From: Bradyrhizobium sp. 190 | GTDB taxonomy: Bacteria; Pseudomonadota; Alphaproteobacteria; Rhizobiales; Xanthobacteraceae | Direction of reading: 5' to 3' | Length of the DNA stretch: 64,000 bases | NCBI RefSeq assembly: GCF_023073415.1 | Contig: NZ_JADPJL010000008.1 | Coordinates: 372,001-436,000 of the forward strand | Shown here: one piece after another, positions 62,801-64,000 of the stretch | Position numbering within the stretch: the first letter of the stretch is position 1 | Layout of the letters: the number at the start of each line of letters is the position of its first letter | The notes under the pieces: generated by a model | Told to the model about the DNA's origin: nothing | What the model saw: only the letters and a program-made list of their open reading frames with translations | Databases searched by the model: none | Position numbers and translations under genes: made by a program

Positions 62801-63946
62801 CTAGCGTTTATAGGTGTTGGGAACGAAGGGCATGGGCGCGACCTGCAGCGGCAGGCGCTGGCCGCGGACCTCGGCAAATATTTGCGTGCCGTTTGCGGCG
62901 AGCGATGTCGGCAGGTAGCCCATTGCAACCGGAGCATTGAGGCTCGGGCCGAAGCCGCCCGAGGTGACCTTGCCGATCGGTTCGCTCGAGGCGGCGTCCG
63001 CGAACAGCACTGCGCCTTCGCGCACCGGCGCGCGCCCCTCTGGGCGCAAGCCAACGCGGCGGCGCGACACACCCTTTTCAAAATGGGAGAGGATTTTTTC
63101 GGCACCGGGGAATCCTCCGGCGCGGGCGCCGCCGGTGCGGCGGCTCTTCTGCACCGACCATTCCAGTGCGCCCTCGACCGGCGTCGTCGTGGTGTCGATG
63201 TCGTGGCCATAGAGGCAGAGCCCGGCCTCCAGCCGCAGGCTGTCGCGGGCGCCGAGACCGATCGGCAGCACGTCCGCATTTTCCAAAAGCGCCGTCACCA
63301 GCGTCTCGGCATGTTCGGCCGGAACCGAAATCTCAAAACCGTCTTCGCCGGTATAGCCGGAGCGCGAGACGAAGCAGTCGAAGCCGGCCACTTTCCGGGG
63401 ACCAGTGTCCATGAACCGCATCGTGGTCACGTCTGCACAGAATTTGGCCAGTGCGGATTCGGCTTTGGGGCCCTGCAGCGCTATCAGCGCGCGATCAGCC
63501 AGCGAATCGATGATGCAGGCTTCAGAAAGATGCGCGCGCAGATGCGCCTCGTCCTCGGCCTTGCAGGCGGCGTTGACGACCAGAAACAGGTGGTCGCCGA
63601 AATTCGCGACCATCAGATCGTCGAGAATGCCGCCCTCGACATTGGTGAACTGCGCGTAGCGCTGCCGTCCCGGCGCAACCGCCACGATGTCCTGCGGCAC
63701 CAGCCGCTCCAGCGCCAGCGCCGCATCGGCGACCTGGCCCGATTTGGGACGTAGCGCGAGCTGGCCCATATGCGAGACGTCGAACAGGCCGGCGGCGCTT
63801 CTTGTATGCAGATGCTCCTTCAGGACGCCTGCCGGGTATTGCACCGGCATCTCGTAGCCCGCAAAGGGAACCATCTTGCCGCCGCGCGCCACATGGAGCG
63901 CGTGCAATGGGGTGCGTTTTAGTGAGGATTCTTCTCTCGCCAGCAT
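62801..63946 (-). CDS. gcvT: glycine cleavage T-protein (aminomethyltransferase)
   Basis: 381 residues. Transfers the methylene group to tetrahydrofolate with release of ammonia. [39 protein letters not shown] and [12 protein letters not shown] are diagnostic, as is the [16 protein letters not shown] folate region. Complete within the window; the 54 bp upstream hold a short TTCGGAG/CTCCGGAA hairpin but no clear glycine riboswitch core. Confidence 0.96.
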   Translation of the reverse strand: MLAREESSLKRTPLHALHVARGGKMVPFAGYEMPVQYPAGVLKEHLHTRSAAGLFDVSHMGQLALRPKSGQVADAALALERLVPQDIVAVAPGRQRYAQFTNVEGGILDDLMVANFGDHLFLVVNAACKAEDEAHLRAHLSEACIIDSLADRALIALQGPKAESALAKFCADVTTMRFMDTGPRKVAGFDCFVSRSGYTGEDGFEISVPAEHAETLVTALLENADVLPIGLGARDSLRLEAGLCLYGHDIDTTTTPVEGALEWSVQKSRRTGGARAGGFPGAEKILSHFEKGVSRRRVGLRPEGRAPVREGAVLFADAASSEPIGKVTSGGFGPSLNAPVAMGYLPTSLAANGTQIFAEVRGQRLPLQVAPMPFVPNTYKR

Positions 63947-64000
63947 CCGTCAGGCCCTCATGGGTTCCGGAGACCAGCCTCCGAAAACCCAAAGAAAGCC

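Noticed and set aside
63947..64000. Glycine riboswitch before gcvT
   Set aside because: The 54 visible bases contain a TTCGGAG/CTCCGGAA hairpin but not the aptamer core. The riboswitch could lie beyond the window edge, so it is not called.

Overview
The window is a GC-rich alphaproteobacterial chromosome segment, most likely from Bradyrhizobium or a close relative in the Nitrobacteraceae. Supporting signs are a flagellar export cluster next to cckA, a GAAC-N7-GAAC SOS box in front of recA, many small families typical of that group (DUF3606, DUF6522, DUF6894, DUF2934), and long intergenic inverted repeats of rhizobial type. No rRNA, tRNA, CRISPR array or intact transposase was seen.

Layout. 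0-3.5 kb: a CusF-like protein, a GGDEF diguanylate cyclase, and fliO-fliP on the minus strand. 3.9-11.5 kb: flgB-flgC-fliE-fliQ-fliR-flhB, then the cell-cycle hybrid kinase cckA and a Tim44-like protein. 11.6-21.5 kb: housekeeping and envelope genes (lectin-like protein, GST, GFA protein, ICMT-like methyltransferase), a RelB/ParE-type toxin-antitoxin pair whose toxin is frameshifted, class I fumarase, MaoC and DUF429. 21.5-25.3 kb: a probable regulon of a TetR-family protein. Pairs of matching palindromes lie before a carotenoid oxygenase, before a membrane-protein/yciB pair, and before the regulator itself. 25.3-33 kb: secreted proteins, a SET-domain methyltransferase with a lysine-rich tail, an NsrR-type Rrf2 regulator divergent from a truncated haemoglobin across one palindrome, an XRE regulator followed by a decayed copy, a decayed thioesterase gene, and a FrnE-like DsbA protein. 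33-42.6 kb: NIPSNAP, a Tat-exported vanadium-haloperoxidase relative with an altered active site, a cupin/GNAT pair, a caspase-like protein and a PQQ dehydrogenase. 42.6-48.4 kb: repeat-rich accessory DNA with a CPBP protease, a mini-ORF plus antiporter, and two single-domain response regulators, one carrying an in-frame 27-bp duplication. 48.4-52 kb: small conserved proteins.

The most unusual stretch is 52.0-56.0 kb, just upstream of recA. Eight small genes or remnants, mostly on the minus strand, recur in a repeat / gene / terminator layout. Three encode paralogues, five terminators are nearly the same sequence, four intergenic repeats share a GGCCACT-based consensus, and one gene-plus-leader unit is duplicated. 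recA itself has an SOS box. After it come two tandem paralogues of an uncharacterised DUF1835-like family, the first frameshifted, and then the glycine cleavage operon gcvT-gcvH-gcvP on the minus strand.

A theme of the window is single-base disruption. The ParE toxin, the DUF3606 gene, the first DUF1835-like gene, a short paralogue at 51.1 kb and a nonsense-interrupted mini-gene at 52.6 kb each differ from an intact frame by one or two bases. This may be real decay in accessory DNA or residual assembly error, and the sequence alone cannot decide.
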